From contig JALOTO010000099.1 of assembly GCA_025457845.1 (NCBI GenBank), forward strand, positions 1 through 5,724: a DNA stretch of 5,724 bases, given 5' to 3'. This stretch comes from Thermoplasmata archaeon (lineage in GTDB: Archaea; Thermoplasmatota; Thermoplasmata; UBA10834). Shown one piece after another: positions 4,531-5,724 of the stretch. Made by a program: the position numbers and the translations under genes. Each line of letters begins with the position of its first letter. Positions within the stretch are counted from its first letter, which is position 1. A model generated the notes under the pieces. The model saw only the letters and a list, made by a program, of their open reading frames with translations. It ran no database searches and had not been told where the DNA came from.

Positions 4531-5724
4531 TCACTCCACTACCTTGATGCTCTCGCCGCCGTGCTTCGACTCCCTCGGCCTTACCTCGAGGAAGAGCGGG
4601 AACTGTATCCCCGCGCCGGTCACGATGGCCGTGCCGATCGGGAGGCGCTGCATCTCCTGGTCCATCCCCTCGACGAAGCCCTCGATCGATTGGGATATCG
4701 CCGTAACGTCGTTCGCGTTCACGACCTTGAGTATGATCTGCGTGTTGCATTGGCTCAGGACGTTCTTGTCGATCTTGGCCGGCCTCTGGGTGATGACCAG
4801 CAGCCCGAGCCCGAACTTCCTCCCCTCGGAGGCTATGGTCCTGAAGATCTTGGAGCACATCTTCTGGCCCTGCTGCGGGCAGAAGTTGTGGGCCTCCTCC
4901 ACGACGAGCATCATAGGGGGCAGCTTGCCGGTCTTCCTGAGTTCGAAGAGGGCAGTGCACACCCTGTTGACTATGAGCTCCTGGATGTCGGTCGGGGTGC
5001 CGCGGAGGTTGATGATCGTGGTCTTCCCCTTCTGGATTAGCTCGTCTATATTCGTCCCCTGCTCGGCGAAGACCTCAATCTCCTTCAGATACTCCAGCTC
5101 GGAGATGAGCCCGGAGGCGTTGGAGTCCTCTCCCGCCTCGAGGACCGCTATGATGTCCTGGACGGTGTAGTTCTCCTTGGTCTCCTTGAGGACGTCTATC
5201 GTCTTCCTGAGCATGGTCAGGTAGGCGCGGACGTTCTTGCTTGGCATGAGAGCCAGCAGGTCCCTCGCATCGAGGTTGTGGAGAGTGAATTTGAGCGGTT
5301 TCGCGTCCCTGTTGACATTCGTGTCGGTCGCGAACTCCATTATCTTGTCCTTGTATCCGCGCGGCGTGACACCGAAGTCGCGCCCCTTCTTGAGGACCGC
5401 GCCCTTCTCCTTCATCGCCGAGTATTCGCCGTGAGGGTCGAGGATGCACACGGTCACGTTGTGCTTCATCATCTCCTCGATGAGGGCGCCCGAACAGTAG
5501 GACTTGCCACCACCGGTCATCGACAGGATGCAGACATGCCTCTGGACGAGCTTGTTGATGTCAAGCTCGATTCTGATGTCATGCCCCGAGAGCAGGCCGA
5601 TGTACGCTCCGGCTTTGCTGTTCTCCTCGATGCCGATGATGTCCTTGATCATCTCGTCCTTGGCCCGGAATACTGGTGCTCCGGCCCTCATGGGCGTCCT
5701 CGGGACCTGGAGGAGGTTCCTGTC
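4531..5724 (-). CDS. HerA-like / DUF87 hexameric ATPase, N-terminus cut by window
   Basis: This is a FtsK-HerA superfamily ATPase, a DNA translocase of the kind that in thermophilic archaea works with NurA in DNA end resection. Positions are counted from the in-frame ATG at 5691, but the frame stays open for 11 more codons to the window edge and reads VPRTP just before that ATG. VPRTP plus RAGAPVF is the usual end of the HerA HAS-barrel, so the true start lies outside. Walker A is SMTGGGKS (57-64), DPHGEY at 85-90, Walker B with the catalytic glutamate MLVVEEAHNF (261-270), and the TQRPAKID...LSQCNTQIIL segment (301-321) carries the sensor and arginine region. At least 397 residues are visible. 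No NurA, Mre11 or Rad50 gene is next to it here. DUF357 follows 6 bp after its stop. Whether this is HerA proper or a related DUF87 ATPase cannot be settled without the N-terminus. Confidence 0.92.
   Translation of the reverse strand, partial: DRNLLQVPRTPMRAGAPVFRAKDEMIKDIIGIEENSKAGAYIGLLSGHDIRIELDINKLVQRHVCILSMTGGGKSYCSGALIEEMMKHNVTVCILDPHGEYSAMKEKGAVLKKGRDFGVTPRGYKDKIMEFATDTNVNRDAKPLKFTLHNLDARDLLALMPSKNVRAYLTMLRKTIDVLKETKENYTVQDIIAVLEAGEDSNASGLISELEYLKEIEVFAEQGTNIDELIQKGKTTIINLRGTPTDIQELIVNRVCTALFELRKTGKLPPMMLVVEEAHNFCPQQGQKMCSKIFRTIASEGRKFGLGLLVITQRPAKIDKNVLSQCNTQIILKVVNANDVTAISQSIEGFVEGMDQEMQRLPIGTAIVTGAGIQFPLFLEVRPRESKHGGESIKVVE

Noticed and set aside
4126..5040. 304-residue open frame on the plus strand across DUF357 and the HerA-like gene
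   Set aside because: It is antisense to two clear genes and its sequence is rich in Arg, Leu, Glu and Pro without motifs, as expected from GC-rich third positions.

Overview
The window reads as a compact, GC-rich piece of archaeal chromosome. The archaeal signs are a pantoate kinase of the GHMP type (the archaeal route to CoA), a fused CoaBC with the archaeal-style N-terminus, a HerA/DUF87 ATPase, a DUF357 protein, a stand-alone Lrp/AsnC ligand-binding (RAM) domain protein, and TATA-like boxes placed about 25-30 bp before a start codon. Arginine is often coded by AGG. The base composition and gene content would suit a GC-rich euryarchaeote, possibly of the Thermoplasmatota, but that placement is a guess from general impression and no marker gene is present.

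Layout: (1) 1-1065, plus strand: the C-terminal three quarters of glycine dehydrogenase subunit 2 (gcvPB), cut by the left edge. (2) 1052-1294, minus strand: an 80-residue RAM-domain protein whose end overlaps the end of gcvPB by 14 bp. (3) 1295-1535: a divergent intergenic region with candidate promoters in both directions and many inverted repeats, including a perfect 10-bp pair around a TATA-like box and a strong 9-bp hairpin. (4) 1536-4214, plus strand: tmk, coaBC and pantoate kinase in tandem; coaBC and pantoate kinase share an ATGA stop/start overlap. (5) 4222-5724, minus strand: a HerA-like ATPase running in from the right edge, followed after 6 bp by a DUF357 gene. This pair converges on pantoate kinase with only 7 bp between the stops.

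How the genes work together: pantoate kinase makes 4-phosphopantoate, the first committed step of archaeal CoA synthesis, and CoaBC performs the two later steps that add cysteine and decarboxylate it. The enzyme between them, phosphopantothenate synthetase, is not in this window. tmk supplies dTDP and probably shares transcription with the CoA genes. gcvPB belongs to the glycine cleavage system, with its partner gcvPA probably just outside to the left. The HerA-like/DUF357 pair is the least understood part. Most of the window is housekeeping; the parts most worth a second look are the palindrome-rich intergenic region and the HerA-DUF357 coupling. I see no tRNA, rRNA, CRISPR array, insertion sequence or defence island.
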